DNA of 56,531 nucleotides, taken from assembly GCA_900498245.1 (NCBI GenBank), contig LS998015.1, positions 1,988,717 to 2,045,247 of the forward strand. Direction: 5' to 3'. This DNA comes from Candidatus Zixiibacteriota bacterium (lineage in GTDB: Bacteria > Zixibacteria > MSB-5A5 > GN15 > PGXB01). Below the pieces are notes generated by a model that was given only the letters and a program-made list of their open reading frames with translations, had not been told where the DNA came from and did no database searches. Shown here piece after piece: positions 35,004 through 44,239 of the stretch; positions within the stretch are counted from its first letter, which is position 1, and the number at the start of each line of letters is the position of its first letter. The translations under genes and the position numbers were made by a program.

Positions 35004-35786
35004 TCAGGCCGCCATAAAGTGACGCCAGTAGAAAGAAATGATCTGATCGCCGTAAATTATGGCGATTATCGCCGCCACGGCCAGAAACGGCCCGAAAGGG
35101 ATCATCCGGGTGGAGCGAAGTTTCTTCGAAAAAATCATCATGACCGCCGCAATTACCAGCCCGATTACGGCTCCTCCCATGAACACCACGATTACCTTCT
35201 GCCATCCGAGAAACGCCCCCAGCATCGCCGCCATCTTAATGTCGCCCCCGCCCATGCTTTCTTTCTTGAACAGCCAGTCGCCCAGCATCGCCACCAGATA
35301 GAGCGCTCCGCCCCCGACCAGAAGACCTATAACCGACGAGAGTATTCCGATGCCGCCGGGCATAAATGACGTTCCCAGCCCGACAATAATACCCGGTATC
35401 GTCACGACATCAGGAATAATCTGAAAATCGAGATCGACAAAAAATATCACCAGCAACACCGACGTTACGAATGAATAAATGAGAAACTGCCCCGAGAGGC
35501 CATAGTGCCAGAAATAAAATATATAGGCCATGCCGTTCAGAAATTCCACTAAAGGATAGCGAAATGATATCGGCTTTCGGCAGTAGCGGCATTTCCCCCT
35601 CAATATCAGGTAACTGATGACCGGAATATTATCATAAAATTTAATCGGCTTCTTGCACGATGGGCAGAAGGAGCGGCTCAATCCGATTTCGATTTTTCGG
35701 GGCAGGCGGTAAATCAAAACATTTAAAAATGATCCGATGACCAGCCCGAAAATAAAAATCCAGATATAAATATAAAACGGCATCAT
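35004..35786 (-). CDS. pilD: type IV prepilin peptidase / N-methyltransferase
   Basis: A 260-residue polytopic A24 peptidase. It has the cytoplasmic zinc-type loop CPSCKKPI...GKCRYCRKPI (two CxxC pairs, about 40-70) and the catalytic Asp pair in VDLDFQIIPD and GGGDIKMAAMLGAF. It cleaves and N-methylates type IV pilin and type II secretion pseudopilin leaders at the membrane. No pilin gene is in the window. It lies 27 bases after rsmE in the long chaperone operon. Confidence 0.92.
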   Translation of the reverse strand: MMPFYIYIWIFIFGLVIGSFLNVLIYRLPRKIEIGLSRSFCPSCKKPIKFYDNIPVISYLILRGKCRYCRKPISFRYPLVEFLNGMAYIFYFWHYGLSGQFLIYSFVTSVLLVIFFVDLDFQIIPDVVTIPGIIVGLGTSFMPGGIGILSSVIGLLVGGGALYLVAMLGDWLFKKESMGGGDIKMAAMLGAFLGWQKVIVVFMGGAVIGLVIAAVMMIFSKKLRSTRMIPFGPFLAVAAIIAIIYGDQIISFYWRHFMAA

Positions 35787-35813
35787 TAATTGAATTATCG
35801 GCCGATAGCCGGA

Positions 35814-36554
35814 TTATCTGAACTCGCCGAGCCGGAACATCAGAAGCGCCGCCGCTGTCGGCCCGGCGTTTTCGGTGCGCAAAATCCTCTTTCCCAGCGA
35901 GACCGCCAAAATTCCCTTTTCTCGGGCCGCCTGCAGTTCTCCCGCCGAAAAACCTGATTCCGATCCGACGATGAGAGTGAAATATTTTTGCTCCGTATCC
36001 GGATGAAATATCCCGAATGAGTTCTCGCCCGCCGTGGGATCGAAAATCACGGTCTGACCCAGATTGGCCAGCGAAAATAATTTCTCAAAATGAATCGGCG
36101 CTTCGATGGCCGGTATCAGCGACCGCCCGCATTGCTTCATCGCCGCGATCGCCACCTTGCGCCACCTCTCCCCTTTGCGCCTTCCCGACAATTCGTCATC
36201 GATGCGCACTTTGGCCTTCTCGGTGATAACCGGCACAAAGCGCGAGACCCCCAATTCCGTTCCTTTTTCTATTACCTCGTCGAATTTGTATCCGGTCGAA
36301 AGACCCCCCGCCAGCGTGACATAATGCATCGGCTCCCCGAAATTCCGAACCGGCGCAAAAATCCGGCATTTGACACTTTTCTCGGCTATCGCCTCGATCT
36401 GAGTCCGGTAGGCATTGCCGCATCCGTCGACAATCATCGCGCTTTCACCTTTTGTCAGGCGGAGAACTTTTTGAAGGTGATGCGCCTCTTCCCCCGTTAA
36501 GATGGCCAGGTCACCATTGATATTTTCCGGGGATGTATAAAAAATCGGGAGCAT
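35814..36554 (-). CDS. rsmE: 16S rRNA m3U1498 methyltransferase
   Basis: A 246-residue SPOUT-class enzyme with an N-terminal PUA-like part (EEAHHLQKVLRLTKGE) and the knotted C-terminal domain (LIVGSESGFSAGEL, SLGKRILRTENAGPTA). It methylates U1498 of 16S rRNA. The ATG at 36554 is chosen because it overlaps the prmA stop as TGATG, typical of translational coupling. An in-frame start at 36581 would add nine residues. The order dnaJ-prmA-rsmE is conserved in many bacteria. Confidence 0.93.
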   Translation of the reverse strand: MLPIFYTSPENINGDLAILTGEEAHHLQKVLRLTKGESAMIVDGCGNAYRTQIEAIAEKSVKCRIFAPVRNFGEPMHYVTLAGGLSTGYKFDEVIEKGTELGVSRFVPVITEKAKVRIDDELSGRRKGERWRKVAIAAMKQCGRSLIPAIEAPIHFEKLFSLANLGQTVIFDPTAGENSFGIFHPDTEQKYFTLIVGSESGFSAGELQAAREKGILAVSLGKRILRTENAGPTAAALLMFRLGEFR

Positions 36555-37435
36555 CAAAGATGTATCGTGTAGGCCAGCCACTGGCCGTCCTGGTTTATTT
36601 CAGTTTTTTCCAGATGGAATTGGCTCAATAATTCGCTCATGGCCGGCTTATCCTGGAGGAGCAACCCGGACAGGAGCAAAATTCCTCCCGGTCGGACCGC
36701 TTCCAGCATCGCCGCCATCAATTCTATAATCGTGCTTTTAATAAGATTGGCCGCAAAAAAATCAAACTTTTCTCCGGCTGCTTTTTCGATCGACCCAAAC
36801 TGAATCTTCACCTTCTCATCCACCCCGTTTATCACGATATTCTCTCCGGAATTCTGAACCGCTACGAGATCAATATCGACCCCGGTCACCCGTTCGGCGC
36901 CCAGTTTGGCCGCCAGAATCGATAAAATTCCCGATCCACACCCGAGGTCGAACATCGTCTGACCCGCTTTAAAATGCTTCAATATTTCTTTGATGCACAA
37001 CTGGGTCGTTTCGTGGCTCCCCGTTCCGAACGCCATTTTGGGCTCAATTATTATTTCGATGCGGCTGGTGAATTGCCCCTTTTCCCAGGGCGGTTTGATA
37101 ATGACATCTTCCACCCGGATCGGCTTAATAGAATCCTTGTAGGCCTGCTCCCACTCCACATTCGCTATCACTTTGGTCCGGATCATATCAGGGGAAAAAC
37201 CGCCGTGAGAATCGGCCCGGCCGATATACCGGGACAGTTCTTCTTTGAATGACAGGCCCCGGCTGTACGGAACATAAAATCGGATTCCAACTTCGGGCGA
37301 GTCCTCCTCCTCTTCGAGAATGACGCCTTTGGAATAATTATCTATGATAAAATCGCAGATCGGCTCATGAATCGCCCGGGGCACCGAAAAAACCGCTTCG
37401 TAATATTTTTCTTCCTTACCATTCTGCCCCTTCAT
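36554..37435 (-). CDS. prmA: ribosomal protein L11 methyltransferase
   Basis: A 293-residue enzyme of normal length. The N-terminal substrate-recognition domain is followed by a class I methyltransferase fold with MAFGTGSHETTQLC, the SAM loop DLGCGSGILSILAAKLGA and the NLIKS motif (NPPY-equivalent). It trimethylates L11. It starts two bases after the dnaJ stop. Confidence 0.93.
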   Translation of the reverse strand: MKGQNGKEEKYYEAVFSVPRAIHEPICDFIIDNYSKGVILEEEEDSPEVGIRFYVPYSRGLSFKEELSRYIGRADSHGGFSPDMIRTKVIANVEWEQAYKDSIKPIRVEDVIIKPPWEKGQFTSRIEIIIEPKMAFGTGSHETTQLCIKEILKHFKAGQTMFDLGCGSGILSILAAKLGAERVTGVDIDLVAVQNSGENIVINGVDEKVKIQFGSIEKAAGEKFDFFAANLIKSTIIELMAAMLEAVRPGGILLLSGLLLQDKPAMSELLSQFHLEKTEINQDGQWLAYTIHL

Positions 37436-37437
37436 AT

Positions 37438-38583
37438 TTAAATTCCCAGCGATTCCTTCAGTTTTGACAGGAATGATTTATCCGCGCGCGGCGGAGCAAA
37501 CGACGGTGACTGGCTCAATTTGTCCAGGAGCTTTTTATCTTCGGCCGAAAGATTGGTCGGGATCCAGACCGTGACCTGCACCATTTCGTCACCCGTCCCC
37601 CGCGAATTCAAATGCGGGACCCCCTTGCCTTTCAGCCGAAAAACCTTCCCGCTCTGCGTCCCGGCCGGAATCTTGAGACTATGATTCCCGTTCAGAGTCG
37701 GCACCGCTATCTCTCCCCCCAGCGCCGCCAGCGTGAACGAAATCGGCATCATGCAGACAATATTGTCCCCCTGACGGCTGAAAAAATCATGCTCGGTTTC
37801 CTCGAAAACAACAATAAGATTGCCGCTCTGTCCGTGGTTGCGCGCCGCGTTCCCTTCCCCCTCCATCGACATATAGTTCCCCGAGGACACTCCCGCCGGA
37901 ACCTTCACTTTCACCGTTCCCGTTGCCGCCGTCCGGCCCTCGCCGTTGCACTTACGGCACGCTTCGCCGATTACTGTCCCCTCTCCCCGGCAGGTCGGAC
38001 AGGTTCGGACCTGCTGGATCGTGCCCAGGAAAGTTCTTGTCATGGTTCGAATTTGCCCCGCCCCGCGGCAGTCGGGACAGGTCTTCCGCGACGAGCCCGG
38101 CGACAGTCCGCTCCCACCGCATTCCCCGCACTCTTCATACCGCTTCACCTTCAGAGTTTTCTCCGTCCCGGTAGCGATTTCCTCCAAAGTGAGAGTGACT
38201 CTCACGCGGAGATCCTCTCCTCTATTGTACCTTTCCCCGCGCCCGCCGCCGAAGAACTCCTCAAAACCGCCTCCGAATCCCCCGAAGTCGCGCATAAATG
38301 CCCGCAGGGCCTCGTTCAAATCGAACCCGCCGAAATCGAATCCGCCGAAACCGCCGCCCGATAGACCGGCCGACCCGAACTGATCATAAGTCCGCCGCTT
38401 CTGAGGGTCTTTTAGAACCTCATACGCCTCCGTCGCCTCTTTGAATTTATCCTCGGCCTCTTTACTCCCCGGATTGCGATCGGGATGAAATTTCATCGCC
38501 ATTTTGCGATAAGCCGACTTAATCTCATCTTCCGATGCCGAACGCGGCACTCCCAGCGTATTGTAATAATCTTTATCAGGCAT
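37438..38583 (-). CDS. dnaJ: chaperone DnaJ (Hsp40)
   Basis: A 381-residue canonical type I DnaJ. It has a J domain with the HPD tripeptide in [10 protein letters not shown], a Gly/Phe-rich linker (about 72-115), and four zinc-finger motifs ([32 protein letters not shown]). Two beta-domains then lead to the C-terminus. It stimulates DnaK ATPase and delivers substrates. It follows dnaK by 44 bases in the HrcA-controlled operon. Confidence 0.97.
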   Translation of the reverse strand: MPDKDYYNTLGVPRSASEDEIKSAYRKMAMKFHPDRNPGSKEAEDKFKEATEAYEVLKDPQKRRTYDQFGSAGLSGGGFGGFDFGGFDLNEALRAFMRDFGGFGGGFEEFFGGGRGERYNRGEDLRVRVTLTLEEIATGTEKTLKVKRYEECGECGGSGLSPGSSRKTCPDCRGAGQIRTMTRTFLGTIQQVRTCPTCRGEGTVIGEACRKCNGEGRTAATGTVKVKVPAGVSSGNYMSMEGEGNAARNHGQSGNLIVVFEETEHDFFSRQGDNIVCMMPISFTLAALGGEIAVPTLNGNHSLKIPAGTQSGKVFRLKGKGVPHLNSRGTGDEMVQVTVWIPTNLSAEDKKLLDKLSQSPSFAPPRADKSFLSKLKESLGI

Positions 38584-38627
38584 TGAAGTATTACTTATAA
38601 TATATCAGGCAAACAATTATATTATAA

Positions 38628-40571
38628 TTACTTATCCTTATCATCATCTACCACTTCAAAATCGGCGTCAACCGCCCCGTCGCCTTTCGACGGCCCCGAA
38701 GACTCCCCGGTCGGACCGCCCGCCTCTCCACCCGGCGCCTGCTGTTCGCCCGCCGCTCCCGCTTGCTGTTGCGAGGCCTGCTTGTACATCTCTTCCGCCA
38801 GTTTGTGCGACGCCTGCATTAATTCTTCCTTGGCCTGGTTGATCGTCTCAGCCGAGTCGGAACTTAAAGCGGAACGGAGTTTCTCCAATTTTTCATTTAT
38901 CAGTTTCCGTTCCTCTTCCGAAACCTTGTCGCCATAATCCTTGAGCGTCTTCTCGGTCGTATAAATAAACTGATCCGCTTCGTTCCGAGCCCGGACCAGG
39001 CTTTCTTTCTTCTTGTCTTCGTCGGCGTGCGACTCGGCATCTTTCACCAACTTCTGGATTTCCTGCTCCGAGAGTCCCGATGACGCCTGAATCCGGATCG
39101 ATTGCTCTTTTCCCGTCCCCAAATCCTTGGCCGAGACATGCACGATACCGTTGGCGTCAATATCGAATGAGACTTCGATCTGCGGTATCCCGCGCGGCGC
39201 CGCCGGAATTCCGACCAAATCGAACCGCCCCAGGGTCCGGTTATCGATCGCCATCTGGCGTTCCCCCTGAAGCACATGAATACTCACCGCCGTCTGATTA
39301 TCTGAAGCGGTCGAAAATATCTGGCTCTTACGGGTCGGAATGGTCGTGTTGCGGTCAATGAGTTTTGTCATCACTCCGCCCAGAGTCTCGATTCCGAGCG
39401 ATAGCGGCGTCACATCGAGCAAAACCACATCCTTCATATCCCCGGCCAGAACACCACCCTGAATCGCCGCTCCAATCGCCACCACTTCATCCGGATTGAC
39501 TCCCTTATGCGGCTCTCTTCCGAAAAGGGTTTTGACAATCTCCTGCACCTTCGGCATCCTGGTCATCCCGCCCACCAGGATAACCTCGTCAATCTCAGCC
39601 GGTGTCAGTTTGGCGTCTTCGAGCGCCCGTCGGCACGGACCCTGCGTTCTTTGCAATAGATCATCCGTCAACTGCTCCAGTTTGGCCCGGGTCAGGGTCA
39701 AATCGAGATGCCTTGGTCCGCTCTGGTCGGCCGTAATAAAGGGCAAATTTATATTGGTCTGCATGGTCGTGGAAAGCTCGCACTTGGCCTTTTCCGCCGC
39801 CTCTTTGAGCCGTTGCAGGGCCATCCGGTCCTGACGCAGATCGATTCCGTTCGTTTTGCGGAATTCATCGGCCATCCAGTCGATAACCCGCTGATCGAAA
39901 TCGTCACCGCCCAGATGAGTATCACCGTTGGTCGAGCGCACCTCGAACACGCCGTCACCCAGTTCCAGAATGGAAATATCGAAGGTCCCGCCCCCCAGAT
40001 CAAAGACTGCAATCTTTTCGTTTTTCTTTTTCTGCAGGCCGTACGCCAGCGACGCCGCCGTCGGCTCATTGATAATTCTCAGTACCTCCAGACCGGCGAT
40101 TCGCCCTGCGTCCTTGGTTGCCTGACGCTGGGAGTCATTGAAATAAGCCGGCACCGTAATCACCGCCTGCTTGACTTCCGTCCCGAGATAATCTTCCGCC
40201 GTCTTCTTAAGGGCCTGAAGAATCATCGCCGATATCTGCGGCGGCGCGTACCGCTTGTCGCCTATCACGACGACCACTTCCCCTTTTTCATCCGAGGCCA
40301 CTTTATACGGGACTATCTTTTCTTCCGCTTCGACTTCATTGTGCTTCCGTCCCATGAAGCGCTTTATCGAAAAAACCGTATTTTCAGGATTGGTTACCGC
40401 CTGGCGTTTTGCCGCCGCCCCTACCAGTCTTTCTCCCGACTTCGTGAACGCCACCACCGACGGCGTCGTGCGGCCGCCCTCCTGGTTGGGAATAACAACT
40501 GTCTCGTTCCCTTCCAGAACCGCCACACAAGAGTTGGTCGTCCCTAAATCGATTCCTATGACCTTTCCCAT
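38628..40571 (-). CDS. dnaK: chaperone DnaK (Hsp70)
   Basis: A 647-residue Hsp70. The N-terminal ATPase starts [17 protein letters not shown], with [12 protein letters not shown] and [11 protein letters not shown]. The [15 protein letters not shown] linker leads to the substrate domain, then a helical lid and a Gly/Gln/Ala-rich tail ending EVVDDDKDK. No missing motif. It folds and refolds proteins with DnaJ and GrpE, both in the same operon. Confidence 0.98.
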   Translation of the reverse strand: MGKVIGIDLGTTNSCVAVLEGNETVVIPNQEGGRTTPSVVAFTKSGERLVGAAAKRQAVTNPENTVFSIKRFMGRKHNEVEAEEKIVPYKVASDEKGEVVVVIGDKRYAPPQISAMILQALKKTAEDYLGTEVKQAVITVPAYFNDSQRQATKDAGRIAGLEVLRIINEPTAASLAYGLQKKKNEKIAVFDLGGGTFDISILELGDGVFEVRSTNGDTHLGGDDFDQRVIDWMADEFRKTNGIDLRQDRMALQRLKEAAEKAKCELSTTMQTNINLPFITADQSGPRHLDLTLTRAKLEQLTDDLLQRTQGPCRRALEDAKLTPAEIDEVILVGGMTRMPKVQEIVKTLFGREPHKGVNPDEVVAIGAAIQGGVLAGDMKDVVLLDVTPLSLGIETLGGVMTKLIDRNTTIPTRKSQIFSTASDNQTAVSIHVLQGERQMAIDNRTLGRFDLVGIPAAPRGIPQIEVSFDIDANGIVHVSAKDLGTGKEQSIRIQASSGLSEQEIQKLVKDAESHADEDKKKESLVRARNEADQFIYTTEKTLKDYGDKVSEEERKLINEKLEKLRSALSSDSAETINQAKEELMQASHKLAEEMYKQASQQQAGAAGEQQAPGGEAGGPTGESSGPSKGDGAVDADFEVVDDDKDK

Positions 40572-40599
40572 ATTTCTGCTCCTGTCTATATTAAATATA

Positions 40600-41229
40600 T
40601 TATTCCGCTTCTGAAGGCGGTTCTTCCTCCGCCGTTCCGCTCTTGCCCCGGCTGACCGCTACCCTGGTGTGACGAATCACCTTTCCGTTAAGTTGGTACC
40701 CGGCCGCGAGCTCCTGCGCCACCGTCCCGTCCGGGTATTCATCCGAATCAATTTGCATCATGGCATCGTGCCAGCTCGGATCGAATTTTTCTCCCACCGC
40801 CTTTATCCGTTCCACCCCGGCCTTCTTCAAAAGCTCACTGAAATGCTGATAGGTAAGTTCCATTCCTCTCAGAAAGGCTTCAAACTCTTCCGACTTTTTT
40901 CCCGCCGGAACCGCTTCCAGGGCCCGGTGAAAATTATCAACCACTTCCAGAAATTGAACGATCAGATTCTCATTGGCGTTCCTGATAACCTCTTCGAATT
41001 GACGGCTTGTCCGCTTCTTGTAATTATCGAATTCCGCCGCCAGGCGAAGATACCGATCCTCCAACTGCTTGATTTTCTCCCCATATTCTTTCTCAACCGT
41101 CTCGATTGTTCGCTCCGGGGATTCCGTCCCGTTCTGTTTCTGTTCGTCTCCGGACATATCCGTGGCGTCCTTTTCCGCGTTATTTGTATCTCGCTCCAAC
41201 TCCTTCTCTCTTTCATCCTGCCCGTTCAT
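40600..41229 (-). CDS. grpE: nucleotide exchange factor GrpE
   Basis: A 209-residue protein. It has an acidic/polar N-terminal tail (about 1-45), a long coiled coil (about 45-110), and the C-terminal beta-wing domain with the signature [20 protein letters not shown] followed by VAVS. It releases ADP from DnaK. Located between hrcA (seven bases upstream) and dnaK. Confidence 0.96.
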   Translation of the reverse strand: MNGQDEREKELERDTNNAEKDATDMSGDEQKQNGTESPERTIETVEKEYGEKIKQLEDRYLRLAAEFDNYKKRTSRQFEEVIRNANENLIVQFLEVVDNFHRALEAVPAGKKSEEFEAFLRGMELTYQHFSELLKKAGVERIKAVGEKFDPSWHDAMMQIDSDEYPDGTVAQELAAGYQLNGKVIRHTRVAVSRGKSGTAEEEPPSEAE

Positions 41230-41236
41230 CTTCCCC

Positions 41237-42268
41237 TCACATATCCGAAAGCGCGTCGGTCAAAGAACGCGCCGTAAATTCCACGATGGAAACTAATTTT
41301 GAATAAGGCATCCGGGTCGGGCCGATAACCCCGATGGTCCCGGATAACTTTCCCGCATTGTAGCGCGATATCACCAGAGAACAACTTTGAATCTGATCCA
41401 TTTCATTTTCGCTCCCGATGGTGATGACAATGCCTTCCCCGATTGCCTTGGCTTCTATATAGTCGATAAGCGACTTTTGTTCCTCGAGAAGTTTCACGAA
41501 TTCCCGCAATTTGTCCCGATCCGCAAATTCCGGCTGGGTGATTAATTTGTCGGTCCCGACAAAATGAAGTTTCTCCTCCCGCGAATCGCTCCAGACCGGT
41601 GATTGGGAATCGACAAAAAGTTTTATCAGGCGCGGCGACCCGCCGCTGTCGGCCAGTCTTTCTTTCAGCGTTTTGCGGATATGCCCCAGAGTTAACCCGA
41701 CCAGCCGCTCGTTTAAAATCTGCTCGATTTGCCGCAATTCCTCGACTTCAATATTCGACTCCACTTCGAGCAGAATGGTCCGGGCCAGTCCCGATTTCAC
41801 AGCCACAATTACAAGGATTTTCCCATCCGCCACGGGGATCAAATCGATTTTTGTCAAAATCCCTTCATCGAAGCGGGGACTGACGCTGATACCCAGTTGG
41901 CTGGTAATTTCGCCCAAAACCTTGCTGGTCTGACTCAGGATGGTGTCTAACCCCTGGTTGGCCGCCCCCATCGTCGCCTTGATCTTGGCCTTTTCAGTTT
42001 CATTCAACGGCTCGGGACGAAGTAGCATATCCACAAAAACCCGATAGCCGACATCGGTCGGTATCCGCCCTGCCGAAGTATGCGGCTGCCGAATCAGCCC
42101 CATTTCCTCCAGATCCTGCATCGTGTTTCTGATGGTCGCGGGCGACAGCCCCATCCGAAACTTATTCGCAATCACCCTCGACCCGACCGGATCGGCCGTC
42201 TGCACATAATGCATTATCAGGTTCTGCAGTATTTTTAACTCACGCTGACTTAAGTTTTCAAAAGCCAT
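41237..42268 (-). CDS. hrcA: heat-inducible transcription repressor HrcA
   Basis: A 343-residue repressor of normal length. The N-terminal winged helix has LSPATIRNTMQDLEEMGLI, followed by PHTSAGRIPTDVGYRVFVD; the GAF-like domain and C-terminal IGVIGPTRMPYSKLVS block follow. It binds CIRCE and represses the chaperone operon until heat or misfolded protein depletes GroEL. A CIRCE site lies 38 bases upstream of its own start, so the operon is autoregulated. The ribosome site is weak (AGAAG). Confidence 0.96.
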   Translation of the reverse strand: MAFENLSQRELKILQNLIMHYVQTADPVGSRVIANKFRMGLSPATIRNTMQDLEEMGLIRQPHTSAGRIPTDVGYRVFVDMLLRPEPLNETEKAKIKATMGAANQGLDTILSQTSKVLGEITSQLGISVSPRFDEGILTKIDLIPVADGKILVIVAVKSGLARTILLEVESNIEVEELRQIEQILNERLVGLTLGHIRKTLKERLADSGGSPRLIKLFVDSQSPVWSDSREEKLHFVGTDKLITQPEFADRDKLREFVKLLEEQKSLIDYIEAKAIGEGIVITIGSENEMDQIQSCSLVISRYNAGKLSGTIGVIGPTRMPYSKLVSIVEFTARSLTDALSDM

Positions 42269-42295
42269 ATTACTTCTTTATTATACAACAACTTA

Positions 42296-42312
42296 TTGCC
42301 AAAGTTTGGCAA
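42296..42312. repeat. 17-bp palindrome overlapping the CIRCE element
   Basis: A perfect palindrome TTGCCAAAGTTTGGCAA whose right arm is shared with the left arm of the CIRCE element. In the transcript the two hairpins cannot form together. It may be an extra repressor site or an RNA switch. Confidence 0.6.
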
Positions 42313-42332
42313 TCCGCCTGTCGGAGTGCCAA
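42306..42332. promoter_or_regulatory. CIRCE operator (HrcA binding site)
   Basis: TTGGCAATC, nine bases, GAGTGCCAA. It matches the known 9-9-9 CIRCE layout (TTAGCACTC-N9-GAGTGCTAA), with G/C in place of A/T at the third pair and one unpaired position. It lies between the predicted promoter and hrcA. Confidence 0.88.
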
Positions 42333-42334
42333 CT

Positions 42335-42362
42335 AATCTACGATAACCTCTGGCCAAGTCAA
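42335..42362 (-). promoter_or_regulatory. predicted heat-shock operon promoter
   Basis: TTGACT (42357-42362), a 16-base spacer and TAGATT (42335-42340) on the - strand. The start would fall inside the CIRCE element, the usual arrangement for HrcA control. A second -10-like TATAAT (42280-42285) lacks a -35 and is too close to the start codon. Confidence 0.5.
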
Positions 42363-42370
42363 GAAATAAA

Positions 42371-42393
42371 TTACGGGGCCGGTGGCCCCGTAA
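42371..42393 (-). terminator. terminator of the sigma-54-dependent envelope unit
   Basis: A perfect 10-bp stem TTACGGGGCC / GGCCCCGTAA with a 3-base loop, followed on the - strand by TTTATTTCTT. It is 33 bases after the stop of the small EF-hand-like gene and isolates the heat-shock promoter from readthrough. Confidence 0.75.
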
Positions 42394-42426
42394 TAATAGA
42401 AAATATTTTGGGGGGATGAATCCTGA

Positions 42427-42729
42427 TTATTTCTGCGGATCGGCCTTGGCGGAATCTTTGCCCGGATCGACCGTTTCCTCTCTCTTTGTCTCAGCCCGAT
42501 CGTCTATGCCATTACCGTTGCGGTCGATAAATTCGTCATACTCTTTCTTGTCGGATCCTTTTTCCTTCTTTTCCTTATTCTTCTGGTTACCGGCATTGCT
42601 GTCGGGTATTGTCAATTCCCTGTCGGGAGGCGGCGTTATCTTTCCGCCCCCCTTTTTCTCTACTGCCATCCCTGATGAGAAGCATAGAAGAAGGGCCGTA
42701 ATCAGGATTATCGGAATTCTCTTTTTCAT
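42427..42729 (-). CDS. small exported protein with an EF-hand-like loop
   Basis: A 100-residue protein: signal peptide (about 1-22, ends SSGMA), then a highly charged Lys/Glu/Asp-rich region. One calcium-loop-like stretch, DRNGNGIDDRAE (about 69-80), resembles the DxNxNGxxD loops of EF-hand or thrombospondin-type-3 repeats. No other domain. Last gene of the unit transcribed from 45064. The role is unknown; the charge pattern suggests an extracytoplasmic, possibly calcium-binding protein. Confidence 0.7.
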   Translation of the reverse strand: MKKRIPIILITALLLCFSSGMAVEKKGGGKITPPPDRELTIPDSNAGNQKNKEKKEKGSDKKEYDEFIDRNGNGIDDRAETKREETVDPGKDSAKADPQK

Positions 42730-42781
42730 TTCTGCACCTTCTTCAAAATACTCATTTCAACATTTCGGCGTCAACCGGATT

Positions 42782-44221
42782 TTATCGCCGTTTCTTTTCT
42801 CCGCCACCCCGTTCACCGGAACCGGAACTTTTACCCGATGACTGGCCGGACTGCTTTTCCGGCTGTGATACCCGGCGTTCTTCACCACCGCTCCGCTGTT
42901 GCTGCGGCTGCGGCTTTTCCCGATATGTGCCTTGCGATTCGCCGCCGTTATTTCTCTGCGGTTCGGAGCGGCCCTCGACCTTCCGCTGTTCTGTCGGCTG
43001 GGTCGTGGTTCGCCCACGGTTTTCATATGTCTGGCCGGTCGTGCTTCTTTCCTGTCTTCTCGGGAACTGCTGATAATTCTGCCGTTTGGTCGTCTGCTGC
43101 TGCGTGTTACTCTCATAGGTCCGCTTTACCGGACGCTCGTATGTCTTGCCGGTCGATTCATAGGTTCGGCCGGTCCGTCCCGATTCATAGGTTCTCTCTT
43201 TTCCGACCGCGGTCTGTCCCTTGGTTACCCGCCCTTCATTATAGGTTCGGGTTTCCTTGCCGATGTTCACATCCCGCTGGCGAATCGCCGATTCCTTGTA
43301 GGTCTCTTTTAGACGGACCTGCTTGTCATATTCGGGATAGCCGTTGCGAACCGGGTTTAGATACCCCCGGGTGGCGACCTCCCGATAGCGCGACTTCACA
43401 CCCGCCCGCGTCCTGACAATATTATTATCAAGTATGACCGAGCGATACCGCACCACATCGACATGGCTCTCCCAGCAGTATCCGAAATGATCGTATATCG
43501 TCACCCAATGATAGCCGAAATATATCCTCGGGATGAAAAGCGGCGCGCAACCCCAGTATATGCCGTCGATATAAACGGTGGCGCCGATCGGGTAATCGAT
43601 ATAAATCGATCCGCAATAACTCCAGTCGGGATAATTGTAATGATATACCGGCCGGAAATAGTAATCGTGCCATTCTTTGACCTGAAATGATGTAATATCG
43701 AAAGCCCTCGGGCAATCGTTGTAGGCGCATCCGAAATAAGAGGCGTTCACGTAATCGATAAAATCTTCCGGGTCATCGTTGCAGACCAGACCCGAACCGT
43801 TGAACCAATCCGGTATGCGAAGCGGTTCCCGTGAGGCCACAATCTGAATATATTCCGTTCCCACCGGGCCCTGAACCGACAACTGGTAATTGTCGTTTCT
43901 TTCCGGCAGACGGTATATCTTTCCGCCCCGAATAAAGCCGTCATCCTGCGGGGATGTCGGGTAGAGCAGATTGACATTTCCCCTGGTGTCGAGATTATAT
44001 ATCGCCACATAACAGTCGTTATTGGCCCGGAACGAAATTGCTATGTCGTCCCCCTGGTAATACGAGTTGTCATCCGTCCAGACTTCCGCATTGAGATAGC
44101 GGTCGGTTCGGATGCTTTGCGTATAATCGTAATTCCTTTCAAAAGGAACGATATCCGCTCTGGCGGGAAGACTTATGGCCGCCAGAAGCAGAAGGCCTGA
44201 AAATATGGTTAGCCGTTTCAT
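42782..44221 (-). CDS. exported DUF4384/PEGA-type protein with a repetitive Arg/Gln/Thr-rich tail
   Basis: A 479-residue exported protein. Signal peptide (about 1-22). A DUF4384-like domain follows (about 40-140), with YYQGDDIAISFRANNDCYVAI and NLLYPTSPQDDGFIRGG. A PEGA-like module follows (about 205-260), with YIDYPIGATVYIDGIYWGCAP. After about residue 290 comes a low-complexity tail with repeated TYES, TYEN and TYER units, Gln- and Arg-rich. ATG 44221 is chosen over GTG 44230 because GAGG lies eight bases before the ATG and touches the GTG. Probably a periplasmic or surface structural protein; function not known. Confidence 0.75.
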   Translation of the reverse strand: MKRLTIFSGLLLLAAISLPARADIVPFERNYDYTQSIRTDRYLNAEVWTDDNSYYQGDDIAISFRANNDCYVAIYNLDTRGNVNLLYPTSPQDDGFIRGGKIYRLPERNDNYQLSVQGPVGTEYIQIVASREPLRIPDWFNGSGLVCNDDPEDFIDYVNASYFGCAYNDCPRAFDITSFQVKEWHDYYFRPVYHYNYPDWSYCGSIYIDYPIGATVYIDGIYWGCAPLFIPRIYFGYHWVTIYDHFGYCWESHVDVVRYRSVILDNNIVRTRAGVKSRYREVATRGYLNPVRNGYPEYDKQVRLKETYKESAIRQRDVNIGKETRTYNEGRVTKGQTAVGKERTYESGRTGRTYESTGKTYERPVKRTYESNTQQQTTKRQNYQQFPRRQERSTTGQTYENRGRTTTQPTEQRKVEGRSEPQRNNGGESQGTYREKPQPQQQRSGGEERRVSQPEKQSGQSSGKSSGSGERGGGEKKRR

Positions 44222-44239
44222 TTTACTCACCTCGTTTTG

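Noticed and set aside
42306-42314. Sigma-54 promoter at the TTGGCA of the CIRCE element
   Set aside because: No TTGC at the correct distance; the 9-9-9 inverted repeat explains the sequence better.
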